Shown here: one piece after another, positions 43,708-53,155 of the stretch
Layout: each line of letters opens with the position of its first letter
Numbering within the stretch: position 1 is the stretch's first letter
Assembly: GCF_014644415.1 (NCBI RefSeq)
Contig: NZ_BMKQ01000001.1
Span: 1,292,861 to 1,356,860, forward strand
From: Marmoricola endophyticus
GTDB taxonomy: Bacteria > Actinomycetota > Actinomycetes > Propionibacteriales > Nocardioidaceae
Direction of reading: 5' to 3'
DNA: 64,000 nt
Notes under the pieces: model-generated
Seen by the model: only the letters and a program-made list of their open reading frames with translations
What the model was told of the DNA's origin: nothing
The model's database searches: none
Position numbers and translations under genes: made by a program

Positions 43708-45476
43708 GAAAGGTGCTCCCTGATCGTGGTGAGGAAGGCCAGCGCATCGCCGCCGACCGCGTTCGCGTCGTCGACCCCGAGGTCGGTCCCGCCCACCGAC
43801 GGCCGGCCGGCCACGACCACCCAGGTCGCCCCGGCCCGGCGCAGCGCGGCGACGAGGTCCGCGCCCCACTCGGCGTACGTCTTGTCGGCGCCGGCCAGAC
43901 AGACCACCGCGGGCGAGTCCTGGGAGCGGTACGCCTCCAGCACGGCGTCGACGTCGTCGGTGGCCCCTGAGGCGACCACGTCGACGCCGCCGGCGGCCAG
44001 CAGGTTGGTGGCGTACGTCGCCCGAGCGGTGTGGGCCGCCACGGACCCGACCGTGGCGAGGAAGACCGGCGAGGAGGGCGGTGCATCACGCATCGCCTCG
44101 AAGTCCGCGCCGTAGCGCCGCACGGGGCGCTCCGCCGGGTCGGGGTCGCGCTCGGGGAGCTCCTCGTGCAGGTTCGGGAACTCGCTGATGCCGGTCAGCG
44201 GACGCTTCCGGGTCGCCACCTGGCGCGACCGCTCGGCGACGGTCTCCTCGAGGCGGGGCAGGTAGTCGCCGGCGTCCAGCACCGCCTCGATGCCACCTGC
44301 CGCCTCGATCGCGTCCAGCTCGGCCCACGCGGCCGCGGCGAGGTCGTCGGTGAGCCGCTCGACGGCGTACGAGCCGCCCGCCGGGTCGGTCACGGCCGCC
44401 ACGTGCGACTCCTCGATCAGCAGGGCCGAGGTGTTGCGGGCGATCCGGCGAGACATCGCGTCCGGACGGCCCAGCGGCGCGTCGAAGGGCAGCACCGTGA
44501 TCGCGTCCGCTCCGCCCACGCCGGCGGCGAACGCGGCGACGGTGCCCCGCAGCAGGTTCACCCACGGGTCGTACTTGCCCATCATCGGCCGGCTGGTGAC
44601 GACGTGCTGGCGCTGGACGGCGTCCTCGGGTCGGCCGTCGCACAGCTCCACCACGCGGGCCCACACCCGACGGGCGGCGCGCAGCTTCGCGATGGTGGGG
44701 AACTGCTCGTCGGTGGCGGCGTAGCGGAACTCCAGCAGTCCCAGCGCCGTGCCCAGGTCCAACCCCGAGCCGGTCAGGCGGCGGAGGTACGCCACCCCGA
44801 GCGCCAGGCCGTAGCCGAGCTCCTGGGCGTCCGAGGCACCGAGGTCGTGCACGGCGCTCGCGTCCACCACCACCGCACGGACCCCGGCGTCGGCAGCGAG
44901 CGTCGCGATCTCGACCAGCTGGTCCTCGGCCTCGTCGGCGCCGCGCAGGCGTGCGCCGACGGGGTCGGCCCCGAGGTTGGTGTCGGGGTGCAGCCCACCC
45001 TCGGCCGCGGCGGCGAGCAGCCCCCGGGCCGCCTCGCCGGCCCAGGCCGGCGCGTCGAGCACCACCGGCGCGACGCCGAGCAGGACACCGTCGAGCAGTC
45101 GGGCGAGGTCGGTCGGCCCGGGCAGCTCCAGCCACAGCGAGGTGACGCCGCCGTCGAGGTCCTCCAGCGCCGCCGCACGAGCGGCGTCGCGCTGCTCCTC
45201 GTCGGCGACGACGAGGCGCGCTCGTACGTCCCACGCACCGTGCCGGGTCGGTCGACCGTGCGTCGAGAGGTCGGCGACCAGCTCGGGAGTCCCGAGCGGA
45301 GAGACCTCGATACCGTCGAGGGTGCGCCGGGTCAGCCTCGCCCAGACCTGGTCGTCGGCGTCGTCCTCGCCGAGCCGGCCGGCCTTGCGCAGCACGCCCG
45401 CGGCGGCGGCGACCCAGTCCTCGGTGGGGTGCTCCCCGCCGTCGTCGAGGGCGAGTCGGTCGCCGGAGTCGTCCAT
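43704..45476 (-). CDS. mutA: Methylmalonyl-CoA mutase small subunit
   Basis: 590 aa. Homologous to MutB over its length but without the DxHxxG cobalamin motif, as normal for the small subunit. Recognisable stretches: [63 protein letters not shown] 45476 is chosen because TAAGGT lies 7 nt before it and nothing upstream is conserved; the open frame continues to 45578. First gene of mutA-mutB-meaB. Confidence 0.92.
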   Translation of the reverse strand: MDDSGDRLALDDGGEHPTEDWVAAAAGVLRKAGRLGEDDADDQVWARLTRRTLDGIEVSPLGTPELVADLSTHGRPTRHGAWDVRARLVVADEEQRDAARAAALEDLDGGVTSLWLELPGPTDLARLLDGVLLGVAPVVLDAPAWAGEAARGLLAAAAEGGLHPDTNLGADPVGARLRGADEAEDQLVEIATLAADAGVRAVVVDASAVHDLGASDAQELGYGLALGVAYLRRLTGSGLDLGTALGLLEFRYAATDEQFPTIAKLRAARRVWARVVELCDGRPEDAVQRQHVVTSRPMMGKYDPWVNLLRGTVAAFAAGVGGADAITVLPFDAPLGRPDAMSRRIARNTSALLIEESHVAAVTDPAGGSYAVERLTDDLAAAAWAELDAIEAAGGIEAVLDAGDYLPRLEETVAERSRQVATRKRPLTGISEFPNLHEELPERDPDPAERPVRRYGADFEAMRDAPPSSPVFLATVGSVAAHTARATYATNLLAAGGVDVVASGATDDVDAVLEAYRSQDSPAVVCLAGADKTYAEWGADLVAALRRAGATWVVVAGRPSVGGTDLGVDDANAVGGDALAFLTTIREHLS

Positions 45477-45483
45477 GCGCGGC

Positions 45484-45489
45484 ACCTTA
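45484..45489 (-). promoter_or_regulatory. Leaderless -10 element of mutA
   Basis: Minus-strand TAAGGT, 7 nt before the ATG at 45476; the same 13-bp arrangement (TAAGGTGCCG) recurs before the acetyltransferase at 47756. Confidence 0.5.
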
Positions 45490-45595
45490 GGACATGGGAG
45501 CGGGCTACCAGCCGGTTGTGACCGTTGCCACTTCTCCCGGGGAACAGGGGGCGACGGGGGCCCACCGCAACCGGTCACCGCTGGAACCGATCACC

Positions 45596-45601
45596 TAGGT
45601 T
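45596..45601 (+). promoter_or_regulatory. Leaderless -10 element of the flavin monooxygenase gene
   Basis: TAGGTT, 6 nt before the GTG at 45608. Confidence 0.5.
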
Positions 45602-45607
45602 GAGGGC

Positions 45608-47089
45608 GTGTCGGAGACCAGCGCACAGGTACGGGTCATCGTGGTCGGCGCCGGCTTCGGCGGGATCGCCGCGGCCATCGAGCTCACCGAGCACGGCTAC
45701 GACGACGTCACCGTGCTCGAGTCCGCCGCGGAGCTCGGCGGGACCTGGTACCACAACGTCTACCCGGGTGCGGCCTGCGACGTGCCGAGCCACTTCTACT
45801 CGTTCTCCTTCGACCAGCGCGCGAGCTGGTCGCGCTTCTGCTCACCGCAGGAGGAGATCCTCGACTACCTGCGCGAGGTCGCCCGCGCGCACGGCGTCGA
45901 CCGCCGGGTGGTCACCGGCCAGCGCGTGACCTCCTGCGCGTGGGACGAGGGCACCGGCACCTGGACGGTGGTAGCCGAGGCACCCGACGGCACGACGACC
46001 ACGCGGACAGCCGACGCGCTGCTGATCGCCACGGGTCAGCTGGACAAGCCGTCGTACCCACGCATCGAGGGACTCGAGGACTTCACCGGCCCTGTCCTGC
46101 ACTCCGCGCGCTGGGACACCGACCTGGACCTGACCGGCCGCCGCGTGGCGGTGATCGGCACCGGCGCCACCGCGGCCCAGCTGGTGCCCGAGCTGGCCGA
46201 GGCCGCGGCGCACACGACGGTGTTCCAGCGCAGCGGCAACTGGTTCCTCCCGCGACGCAGCAAGGAGTACTCCGCCCCGGTCAAGGCACTCCTCGCGCAC
46301 GTCCCCGGGCTGAACCGCGTCTTCCGGGCCCTCCTCGCGGCGTACCTGGAGTTCCTCACGGCCGCGATCCGGCACCCGCGCACCCTGGGCCGCGTGCTCG
46401 CAGCGTGGTCCACGCTGTTCATGCGGGGCCAGCTCCGCGACCCGGAGGTACGACGTACGGCCTGGCCTGACTACACCTTCGGCTGCCGCCGCGTGCTGTT
46501 CTCCTCCTCCTACCTGCCCGCGCTGCAGCGTCCCGACGTGACCCTGGTCGGCGACGCTGTCACCGCGATGACCGAGCGCGGTCCGCGCACCGCGGACGGC
46601 CGGGTGCACGAGGTCGACGTGGTGGCGCTCGCGACCGGCTTCCGCACGACCGACTTCATGTTCCCGATGGAGGTCACCGGCTCCGGCGGCCGGCGGCTGC
46701 GCGAGGACTGGGCGGACGGGCCTCGCGCCCACCTCGGCATGACGGTGCCGGGCTACCCGAACCTGTTCCTGCTCTACGGCCCGAACACGAACACCTCCGG
46801 CGGCTCGATCGTGTTCTTCCTCGAGCACCAGGCGCGCTACGTCCGTCAGGCGCTCGACCTCGGCCGCGAGCGGAAGGCCGCCCTCGACGTGCGCCCCGAG
46901 GTCGCGAGCTCCTCCGACGTCACGCTGCAGGGTCGGTTCGTCGGCACCGCCTGGGTCGCGTGCGACTCCTGGTACCGCGACGAGTCGGGCCGGATCGTGG
47001 CCAACTGGCCCGGCTACATGCGCGAGTACGCCGACGCCACCCGTGAGGTCGAGCCTGCCGACTTCCGCTACCTGCCGGTGCCGGGCTGA
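45608..47089 (+). CDS. Flavin-containing monooxygenase, Baeyer-Villiger type
   Basis: 493 aa class B flavoprotein. FAD motif VVGAGFGGIAAAIEL at the N-terminus, GTWYHNVYPGAACD, the BVMO fingerprint FTGPVLHSARW (FxGxxxHxxxW, around residue 160), then the NADPH motif VIGTGATAAQLVPEL. It probably converts ketones to esters or lactones with O2 and NADPH; substrate unknown. Divergent from mutA. After its stop comes an 88-bp gap with a short inverted repeat. Confidence 0.88.
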   Translation: MSETSAQVRVIVVGAGFGGIAAAIELTEHGYDDVTVLESAAELGGTWYHNVYPGAACDVPSHFYSFSFDQRASWSRFCSPQEEILDYLREVARAHGVDRRVVTGQRVTSCAWDEGTGTWTVVAEAPDGTTTTRTADALLIATGQLDKPSYPRIEGLEDFTGPVLHSARWDTDLDLTGRRVAVIGTGATAAQLVPELAEAAAHTTVFQRSGNWFLPRRSKEYSAPVKALLAHVPGLNRVFRALLAAYLEFLTAAIRHPRTLGRVLAAWSTLFMRGQLRDPEVRRTAWPDYTFGCRRVLFSSSYLPALQRPDVTLVGDAVTAMTERGPRTADGRVHEVDVVALATGFRTTDFMFPMEVTGSGGRRLREDWADGPRAHLGMTVPGYPNLFLLYGPNTNTSGGSIVFFLEHQARYVRQALDLGRERKAALDVRPEVASSSDVTLQGRFVGTAWVACDSWYRDESGRIVANWPGYMREYADATREVEPADFRYLPVPG

Positions 47090-47136
47090 GGCGGCGACCC
47101 CGGAGAGGTCTCACGGCTGTCGACACGTGCGAAGAG

Positions 47137-47177
47137 GCTTCGACAAGCTCAACCACCGGTTGCTGAGCCGGTCGAGC
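47137..47177. repeat. Inverted intergenic repeat (CTTCGACAAGCTC type)
   Basis: GCTTCGACAAGCTCAACCACC faces GGTTGCTGAGCCGGTCGAGC, an imperfect 41-nt palindrome. It abuts the stop codon of the acetyltransferase at 47178. Similar CTTCGACAGGCTCAGGACAG occurs at 60506-60526. Confidence 0.6.
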
Positions 47178-47756
47178 TCAACCTCCGGTGACCAGTCCGT
47201 GGAGGCAGACGTCGTGGCGTCGTACGCCGCCGGGCGCCGCCGGGTCGCGCAGGGGCAGGTAGGAGCGGCGTACGCCCTCGCGCTCGAGGCCGGCGCGCTC
47301 CGCCACGCGGCAGGACGCAGGGTTCTCGGTGCTGTGGTCCAGCTGGACGCGCACCATGCCGGGGCCGTCGGGTCCGGTCAGCCAGTCCACGAGCAGCCCG
47401 ATGGCTGCGGCGGCCACACCGCGGCCGCGCTCGGCCGGGTGGACCAGGTAGCCCAGGTCCGCGGTCGCGAACGGCGGCGGTACGTCCTGGCGCCAGGAGA
47501 CCGTCCCCAGGAACCGGTCGTCGTGGGCGTCCGCGACCACGAGCGGCCCGGGGCGTCCCTCGGCCAGGGCGGCGTTGAGGTCCCCGAACCGCGCGAGGAC
47601 CGCCGCCGTGTCTGCGGGCGGCTCGACGAACGCCGGCAGCCCGAGCGACAGCTGCACCGGGTCCCGGGCCGCCTCCAGCCACCGCTCGGCGTCGGAGTCG
47701 CGGGCCTCGCGCAGGGCGAGGAAGGGACTGCTCGGGAGCATCGGACCATCCGTCAC
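47178..47756 (-). CDS. GNAT-family N-acetyltransferase
   Basis: 192 aa. RimJ/RimL-type GNAT: LALREARDSDAERWLEA at the N-terminus, ADLGYLVHPAERGRGVAAAA (acetyl-CoA loop), VRVQLDHSTENPASCRVAERAGL. Acceptor unknown. GTG 47756 has TAAGGT at 7 nt. Its 3' end borders a repeat element. Confidence 0.85.
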   Translation of the reverse strand: MTDGPMLPSSPFLALREARDSDAERWLEAARDPVQLSLGLPAFVEPPADTAAVLARFGDLNAALAEGRPGPLVVADAHDDRFLGTVSWRQDVPPPFATADLGYLVHPAERGRGVAAAAIGLLVDWLTGPDGPGMVRVQLDHSTENPASCRVAERAGLEREGVRRSYLPLRDPAAPGGVRRHDVCLHGLVTGG

Positions 47757-47763
47757 GCCCGGC

Positions 47764-47769
47764 ACCTTA
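47764..47769 (-). promoter_or_regulatory. Leaderless -10 element of the acetyltransferase gene
   Basis: Minus-strand TAAGGT, 7 nt before the GTG at 47756. Confidence 0.5.
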
Positions 47770-47840
47770 GGGTGCCCTGACCTGCGCGTCTTCCGAATAT
47801 GTCACACCCACCGGTGGTGAGAACGCCCTCGCTCCGGGAG

Positions 47841-47846
47841 TACGTT
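47841..47846 (+). promoter_or_regulatory. Leaderless -10 element of sdhC
   Basis: TACGTT, 7 nt before the GTG at 47854; it supports this start over the in-frame TTG at 47845, which overlaps the hexamer. Confidence 0.5.
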
Positions 47847-47853
47847 GTCCGCC

Positions 47854-48570
47854 GTGGCCACTCCGACCAAGTCCGCGCCGGCGCTGGTGAGGAATCCCCA
47901 GTCGACCCGGTCGACCATCGCCCTCAAGCTCCTGATGGCGAGCAGCGGCATCATCTTCGTCCTGTTCGTGCTCGTGCACATGTACGGCAACCTCAAGGCC
48001 TTCGGCGGGCACGACGCGTTCAACGAGTACGCCGAGCACCTGCGCACCTTCGGTGAGCCGATGCTGCCGTACGCCGGGCTGCTCTGGGTGATCCGCGTCG
48101 TGCTGATCGTCTCGCTGGTCACCCACGTGGTGACCGCGGTGGCCCTGTGGCGGCGCTCGAGCCACGCCCGCCCGGTCAAGTACGTCGCCAAGAAGAACGG
48201 CCACAGCGCGCTGTCCAGCCGCACGATGCGCTGGGGCGGCCTCACGCTGCTGGTCTTCATCGTCTGGCACCTGCTGAACTTCACGATCGGCAAGGTCAAC
48301 CCGTCCGGCGGCGCGACGGGCGACCCGTACAACCTCCTCGTCGACACCTTCGACCTGTGGTGGATGACGATCATCTACCTCGTCGCGATGGCCGCGCTGG
48401 CCATGCACCTGCACCACGGCACCTGGTCGGCCGCACAGACCCTCGGCCTCACCGGCACCGCTCGTGCCCGCGCCCGCGCCAAGGCGCTGGGCTGGGTCCT
48501 GGCCGTCGTCATCGCGGGCGGCTTCTCGCTGGTCCCGATCTTCACCGTCGTCGGCGTCATCACCAAGTAA
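47854..48570 (+). CDS. sdhC: Succinate dehydrogenase cytochrome b subunit (single-anchor type)
   Basis: 238 aa, five membrane helices. Candidate heme ligands lie in [35 protein letters not shown] and [11 protein letters not shown], suggesting two b hemes as in B-type enzymes. No sdhD follows, so it is the only membrane anchor of the sdhCAB complex, like Corynebacterium glutamicum. Reduces (or is oxidised by) menaquinone, the usual actinobacterial quinone (inference). Confidence 0.92.
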   Translation: MATPTKSAPALVRNPQSTRSTIALKLLMASSGIIFVLFVLVHMYGNLKAFGGHDAFNEYAEHLRTFGEPMLPYAGLLWVIRVVLIVSLVTHVVTAVALWRRSSHARPVKYVAKKNGHSALSSRTMRWGGLTLLVFIVWHLLNFTIGKVNPSGGATGDPYNLLVDTFDLWWMTIIYLVAMAALAMHLHHGTWSAAQTLGLTGTARARARAKALGWVLAVVIAGGFSLVPIFTVVGVITK

Positions 48571-48583
48571 GGAAGCGATCGCC

Positions 48584-50611
48584 TTGTCCGGATCCGACCT
48601 CATCGGCACCGAGCCCCAGAACGCCCCCAGCAGCCAGACCTCCGACGACGCCCACGGGTACTACACCCACGGCGAGAACGTCGTCGACGAGCGCGAGCCC
48701 AAGGGTCCGATCAAGGACCGCTGGACCAACCACAAGATGGACAACCGGCTGGTCAACCCGGCCAACCGCCGCAAGCTCGACGTGATCATCGTCGGCACCG
48801 GCCTCGCCGGGGGCTCGGCCGCGGCGACGCTGGGCGAGGCCGGCTACAACGTCAAGTCGTTCTGCTATCAGGACACTCCTCGCCGGGCGCACTCGATCGC
48901 CGCCCAGGGCGGGATCAACGCGGCCAAGAACTACAAGGAGGACGGCGACTCGACGTACCGCCTCTTCTACGACACGGTCAAGGGCGGCGACTACCGCAGC
49001 CGCGAGTCCAACGTCTACCGGCTGGCCGAGGTCTCGGCCAACATCATCGACCAGTGCGTCGCGCAGGGCGTCCCGTTCGCCCGCGACTACGGCGGCCTGC
49101 TGGACAACCGGTCGTTCGGTGGCGTGCAGGTCTCGCGGACGTTCTACGCCCGCGGGCAGACCGGCCAGCAGCTGCTGCTCGGCGCGTACCAGGCCCTCGA
49201 GCGCCAGGTGAACGCCGGCACGGTCACGACCTACACCCGCCACGAGATGCTCGAGCTGGTCATGGTCGACGGCCGGGCCCGCGGGATCATCGCCCGCGAC
49301 ATGGTCACCGGCGAGATCGAGACCCACCTCGCCGACGTGGTCGTGCTGGCCTCCGGCGGGTACGGCAACGTCTTCTTCCTGTCCACCAACGCGATGGGCT
49401 GCAACGTCACCGCCACCTGGCGCGCGCACCGCAAGGGCGCCTACATGGCCAACCCCTGCTACACGCAGATCCACCCGACCTGCATCCCCGTCTCCGGTGA
49501 CCACCAGTCGAAGCTGACGCTGATGAGCGAGTCGCTGCGCAACGACGGCCGGATCTGGGTGCCGAAGAACAAGGAGGACTGCGACAAGGACCCGCGGGAG
49601 ATCCCCGAGGAGGACCGCGACTACTACCTGGAGCGGATCTACCCCTCGTTCGGCAACCTGGTCCCCCGTGACATCGCCTCGCGTCAGGCGAAGTACATGT
49701 GCGACGAGGGCCGCGGCGTCGGTCCGATGGTCGGCGACTTCCGGCGCGGGGTCTACCTCGACTTCTCCGAGATCATCGAGCGGATCGGGCAGAAGGCGGT
49801 CGCCGAGAAGTACGGCAACCTCTTCGACATGTACGAGCGGATCACGGGCGACAACCCGTACGAGGTCCCGATGCGGATCTACCCCGCCGTGCACTACGTC
49901 ATGGGCGGGCTCTGGGTCGACTACGACCTGCAGTCCAACCTCCAGGGGCTGTTCGTGACCGGTGAGGCGAACTTCTCCGACCACGGCGCCAACCGGCTCG
50001 GCGCCTCGGCACTGATGCAGGGGCTGGCCGACGGCTACTTCGTGCTGCCGAACACGATCCGCGAGTACCTCGCCGACGCGCCCTTCGAGAAGATCGCCGA
50101 GGACCACCCGGCGGTGGTCGAGGCCCGCGAGTCGGTCGAGAAGCGGATCGAGACGCTGCTCTCGATCAACGGCGAGCGGTCCGCGGACAGCTACCACAAG
50201 GAGCTCGGCCACATCATGTGGGAGTTCTGCGGGATGGAGCGCTCCGAGGACGGCCTGCGCAAGGCGATCGACATGATCCGCGAGCTGAAGGCCGACTTCT
50301 GGTCCAACCTCAAGGTGCTCGGCACCGCCGACGGGCTCAACCAGTCGCTGGAGAAGGCCGGCCGCGTGGCCGACTTCCTCGAGCTCGGCGAGCTGATGTG
50401 CATCGACGCGCTGAACCGGCGCGAGTCCTGCGGCGGGCACTTCCGTGCCGAGTCGCAGACCGAGGAGGGCGAGGCGCTGCGCCACGACGACGAGTTCTCC
50501 TACGTCGCGGCGTGGGAGTTCGGCGGCGAGAACGAGGGCGCGCAGCCGGTGCTGCACAAGGAAGACCTGATCTACACCGCTATCGAGATGAAGCAGCGGT
50601 CCTACAAGTGA
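48584..50611 (+). CDS. sdhA: Succinate dehydrogenase flavoprotein subunit
   Basis: 675 aa. FAD motif [20 protein letters not shown], covalent-FAD His in [14 protein letters not shown], substrate motif [20 protein letters not shown], and a long C-terminal helical domain. TTG 48584 (LSGSDL) is 13 nt after the sdhC stop and has AGGAAG about 8 nt upstream; no ATG/GTG closer to the N-terminal homology exists. Catalytic subunit of complex II. Confidence 0.95.
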   Translation: MSGSDLIGTEPQNAPSSQTSDDAHGYYTHGENVVDEREPKGPIKDRWTNHKMDNRLVNPANRRKLDVIIVGTGLAGGSAAATLGEAGYNVKSFCYQDTPRRAHSIAAQGGINAAKNYKEDGDSTYRLFYDTVKGGDYRSRESNVYRLAEVSANIIDQCVAQGVPFARDYGGLLDNRSFGGVQVSRTFYARGQTGQQLLLGAYQALERQVNAGTVTTYTRHEMLELVMVDGRARGIIARDMVTGEIETHLADVVVLASGGYGNVFFLSTNAMGCNVTATWRAHRKGAYMANPCYTQIHPTCIPVSGDHQSKLTLMSESLRNDGRIWVPKNKEDCDKDPREIPEEDRDYYLERIYPSFGNLVPRDIASRQAKYMCDEGRGVGPMVGDFRRGVYLDFSEIIERIGQKAVAEKYGNLFDMYERITGDNPYEVPMRIYPAVHYVMGGLWVDYDLQSNLQGLFVTGEANFSDHGANRLGASALMQGLADGYFVLPNTIREYLADAPFEKIAEDHPAVVEARESVEKRIETLLSINGERSADSYHKELGHIMWEFCGMERSEDGLRKAIDMIRELKADFWSNLKVLGTADGLNQSLEKAGRVADFLELGELMCIDALNRRESCGGHFRAESQTEEGEALRHDDEFSYVAAWEFGGENEGAQPVLHKEDLIYTAIEMKQRSYK

Positions 50612-50624
50612 CGAAGGGCGAGAA

Positions 50625-51368
50625 GTGAACCTCACGCTGAAGATCTGGCGTCAGCCCGACCCCGACGCCGAGGGCGCGGTCCACACCTACGAGGTCTCCG
50701 AGATCTCCGAGGACATGAGCTTCCTCGAGATGCTCGACGTCCTCAACGAGGACCTCAACGCCAAGGGCGAGGAGCCGATCGCGTTCGACTCCGACTGCCG
50801 CGAGGGCATCTGCGGCATGTGCAGCCTGATGATCAACGGCTCGGCACACGGGCCGGACGTCACGACGACGTGCCAGCTGCACATGCGGTCCTTCTCCGAC
50901 GGGGAGACCATCACCATCGAGCCGTGGCGCTCGGAGGCGTTCCCCGTGGTCAAGGACCTGGTCGTCGACCGGTCGTCCTTCGACCGCGTCATCCAGCAGG
51001 GTGGCTACATCTCCGCGAACACCGGCTCGGCCCCCGAGGCCAACTCGGTGCCGGTCGGCCACGACAAGGCCACGCGTGCCTTCAACATGGCCACCTGCAT
51101 CGGGTGCGGGGCGTGCGTCGCCTCGTGCCCCAACGGCTCGGCCTCGCTGTTCGTCGGCGCCAAGGTGACCCAGCTCGGTCTCCTCCCCCAGGGCCAGCCC
51201 GAGCGGGACAGCCGGGTGGTCAACATGGTCGCCCAGGCCGACGAGGAGGGCTTCGGCGGTTGCACCAACATCGGTGAGTGCGCCGCTGCCTGCCCCAAGG
51301 AGATCCCGCTGGACGTGATCTCCCAGCTCAACAAAGACCTGCGCACGGCGATCCGGCACGGCTACTGA
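50625..51368 (+). CDS. sdhB: Succinate dehydrogenase iron-sulfur subunit
   Basis: 247 aa. [2Fe-2S] ligands in [15 protein letters not shown] with a later CQLHM, [4Fe-4S] motif [14 protein letters not shown], and [3Fe-4S] motif [15 protein letters not shown]. Transfers electrons from SdhA to the quinone site. GTG 50625 follows sdhA after 13 bp, with GAAGGG nearby. Confidence 0.95.
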   Translation: MNLTLKIWRQPDPDAEGAVHTYEVSEISEDMSFLEMLDVLNEDLNAKGEEPIAFDSDCREGICGMCSLMINGSAHGPDVTTTCQLHMRSFSDGETITIEPWRSEAFPVVKDLVVDRSSFDRVIQQGGYISANTGSAPEANSVPVGHDKATRAFNMATCIGCGACVASCPNGSASLFVGAKVTQLGLLPQGQPERDSRVVNMVAQADEEGFGGCTNIGECAAACPKEIPLDVISQLNKDLRTAIRHGY

Positions 51369-51378
51369 CGCACACGCT

Positions 51379-51398
51379 GGGTCCGCTTCTCAGGACCC
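51379..51398. terminator. Possible bidirectional terminator hairpin after sdhB
   Basis: GGGTCC and GGACCC, perfect 6-bp arms with an 8-nt loop, between the convergent sdhB and 2H phosphoesterase genes; it includes the stop codon of the latter. No clear T-tract. Confidence 0.35.
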
Positions 51399-51908
51399 CC
51401 CGAGCAGGAACTCCTGCCGGGGGGTCCAGCCGTTCTCGTCGTAGGTGTAGAGCCAGAACGACCCGACGGCGAACGCCGCCTCGAAGTCCGCGAGCTCGTC
51501 GAAGGCGCGGCGCAGCGCGGCCTCGTCCTCCTGGTGGGCCACCGTCACGTGCGGGTGGTACGGGAACTCCAGGTCGGTGGCCAGGGGCCCACGTCGTACG
51601 TCGGCGGCGAGCAGCTCGCACTCGGAGATCCCGGCGACGAGGTTGACGAACACCACCGGGGTGACGGGCCGGAACGTGCCGGTCCCCCGCAGTCGTACGT
51701 CGAAGCCGCGGTGGCGCCCGGCGGCCGCGTCGAGGTGGTCGCAGACCTCCTCGAGGTCGTCCCCGTGACCCGGGACCGTCAACGGCGGCACGAGCGTGAC
51801 GTGGGTCGGGATCCCGGTCGCCTCGTCCTCGCCGAGGGAGACCCGGAAGTCCTGCAGCGCGCGCCCGGCGGGGTCGGGCACGGGGACGGAGACGCCGATC
51901 AGGGTCAC
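51390..51908 (-). CDS. 2'-5' RNA ligase-like 2H phosphoesterase
   Basis: 172 aa. Two H-x-T motifs define the 2H superfamily: PTHVTLVPP (around residue 36) and PHVTVAH (around 122). Related proteins are RNA cyclic phosphodiesterases (ThpR/LigT). GTG 51908 (MTLIGV) has TACAGT at 7 nt; upstream in-frame starts are less likely. Sits between sdhB and trpS, a placement common in related genomes (from memory). Confidence 0.83.
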   Translation of the reverse strand: MTLIGVSVPVPDPAGRALQDFRVSLGEDEATGIPTHVTLVPPLTVPGHGDDLEEVCDHLDAAAGRHRGFDVRLRGTGTFRPVTPVVFVNLVAGISECELLAADVRRGPLATDLEFPYHPHVTVAHQEDEAALRRAFDELADFEAAFAVGSFWLYTYDENGWTPRQEFLLGGS

Positions 51909-51915
51909 ACGCGTC

Positions 51916-51921
51916 ACTGTA
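51916..51921 (-). promoter_or_regulatory. Leaderless -10 element of the 2H phosphoesterase gene
   Basis: Minus-strand TACAGT, 7 nt before the GTG at 51908. Confidence 0.5.
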
Positions 51922-51974
51922 GTGCGCAGGCGCCGCCGGCCGGTGCCGACGTACGACCTGGGTGCGGCGCTGCG

Positions 51975-51980
51975 TAGCAT
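51975..51980 (+). promoter_or_regulatory. Possible leaderless -10 element of trpS
   Basis: TAGCAT, 8 nt before the GTG at 51989; one base longer than the usual spacing in this window. Confidence 0.4.
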
Positions 51981-51988
51981 CGCTCCTC

Positions 51989-53065
51989 GTGACCGACCAG
52001 CCTGAGACCTCCGGCACCAGCGCCACGTTCCGCGCCGCCGAGCAGCGCAGCGCAGCCGTCGAGGAGCGGCTGGCCGCGCACCCCGAGCAGTTCCGCATGC
52101 TCACCGGGGACCGGCCGACCGGGGCCCTCCACCTCGGGCACTACTTCGGCTCGCTGGCCAACCGGGTGCGTCTGCAGGACTCGGGCGCCGACTGCTGGGT
52201 GATCGTCGCGGACTACCAGGTGATCACCGACCGCGAGACCGGTGGCGACATCCGGGGCAGCGTGCGCGAGCTGCTCACCGACTACCTCGCCGCCGGGATC
52301 GACGAGCGCTCCACGGTCTTCACCCACTCCGCGGTGCCGGCGCTGAACCAGCTGCTGCTGCCCTTCCTGAGCCTGGTCTCGGTGGCAGAGCTGCAGCGCA
52401 ACCCCACGGTCAAGGAGGAGGCGGCCAGCGCGGGTATCTCCTCGATCAGCGGGCTGATGCTCACCTACCCCGTCCACCAGGCCGCGGACATCCTGTTCTG
52501 CAAGGGCAACGTCGTCCCGGTCGGCAAGGACCAGCTGCCGCACATCGAGCAGACGCGCGTCGTCGCGCGCCGCTTCAACGAGCGGTACGGCGTCACCTTC
52601 CCCGAGCCCGACGCGCTCCTCTCCCCCGGCGGCAGCGTCCTCGGCCTGGACGGCACCAAGATGAGCAAGTCGCGCAGCAACGCCGTCGAGCTGCGGATGA
52701 GCGCCGACGAGACGGCGAAGGTGCTCAAGAAGGCGAGGACCGACTCCGACCGGCACATCACCTTCGACCCGGCGACCCGCCCCGAGGTCTCCAACCTCGT
52801 CCAGCTCGCCGCGTGGTGCGAGGGCAGCGACCCCGTGACCGTGGCCGAGGAGATCGGCGACGGTGGCGGGGGCGCGCTCAAGACGCGCGTCACCGACGCG
52901 GTGAACACCTACTTCGCACCGCTGCGGGCCCGTCGCACCGAGATCGCCGCGGACCCGTCGTACGTCGACGAGGTGATGCGGCGCGGCAACGACCGGGCCA
53001 ACCAGGTCGCCGACGCCACCCTCGCCGAGGTCCGCGACCGGATGGGGATGTCCTACTCCCGTTGA
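51989..53065 (+). CDS. trpS: Tryptophanyl-tRNA synthetase
   Basis: 358 aa class I aminoacyl-tRNA synthetase. HIGH-like motif GALHLGHYFG, KMSKS motif DGTKMSKSRSN, tryptophan-pocket region PVHQAADILFCKG and PVGKDQLPHIEQTR. It activates Trp and charges tRNA-Trp. The bacterial TrpRS usually has about 330 residues; the extra length is an N-terminal extension of some 35 residues (VTDQPETSGTSATFRAAEQR). A dispersed repeat follows its stop. Confidence 0.95.
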   Translation: MTDQPETSGTSATFRAAEQRSAAVEERLAAHPEQFRMLTGDRPTGALHLGHYFGSLANRVRLQDSGADCWVIVADYQVITDRETGGDIRGSVRELLTDYLAAGIDERSTVFTHSAVPALNQLLLPFLSLVSVAELQRNPTVKEEAASAGISSISGLMLTYPVHQAADILFCKGNVVPVGKDQLPHIEQTRVVARRFNERYGVTFPEPDALLSPGGSVLGLDGTKMSKSRSNAVELRMSADETAKVLKKARTDSDRHITFDPATRPEVSNLVQLAAWCEGSDPVTVAEEIGDGGGGALKTRVTDAVNTYFAPLRARRTEIAADPSYVDEVMRRGNDRANQVADATLAEVRDRMGMSYSR

Positions 53066-53070
53066 CCCTC

Positions 53071-53116
53071 GGTGGTCGAGCCCGAGGCGAGCGCAGCGAG
53101 CGAGGACGTCGAGACC
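53071..53116 (-). repeat. Dispersed intergenic repeat, copy 4
   Basis: GGTGGTCGAGC at the left, CGTCGAGACC at the right, with GCGAGCGCAGCGAGCGAG in between. Lies between trpS and the convergent MFS gene. Confidence 0.65.
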
Positions 53117-53155
53117 CCCGCACCGACGCAGGGCGGCGACCACTGCCGCTGGCGA

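Noticed and set aside
45490-45595. CCGGTTG...CAACCGG pair between mutA and the flavin monooxygenase gene
   Set aside because: Arms of 7 bp about 50 bp apart occur easily by chance in such GC-rich DNA, with no other sign of an operator.
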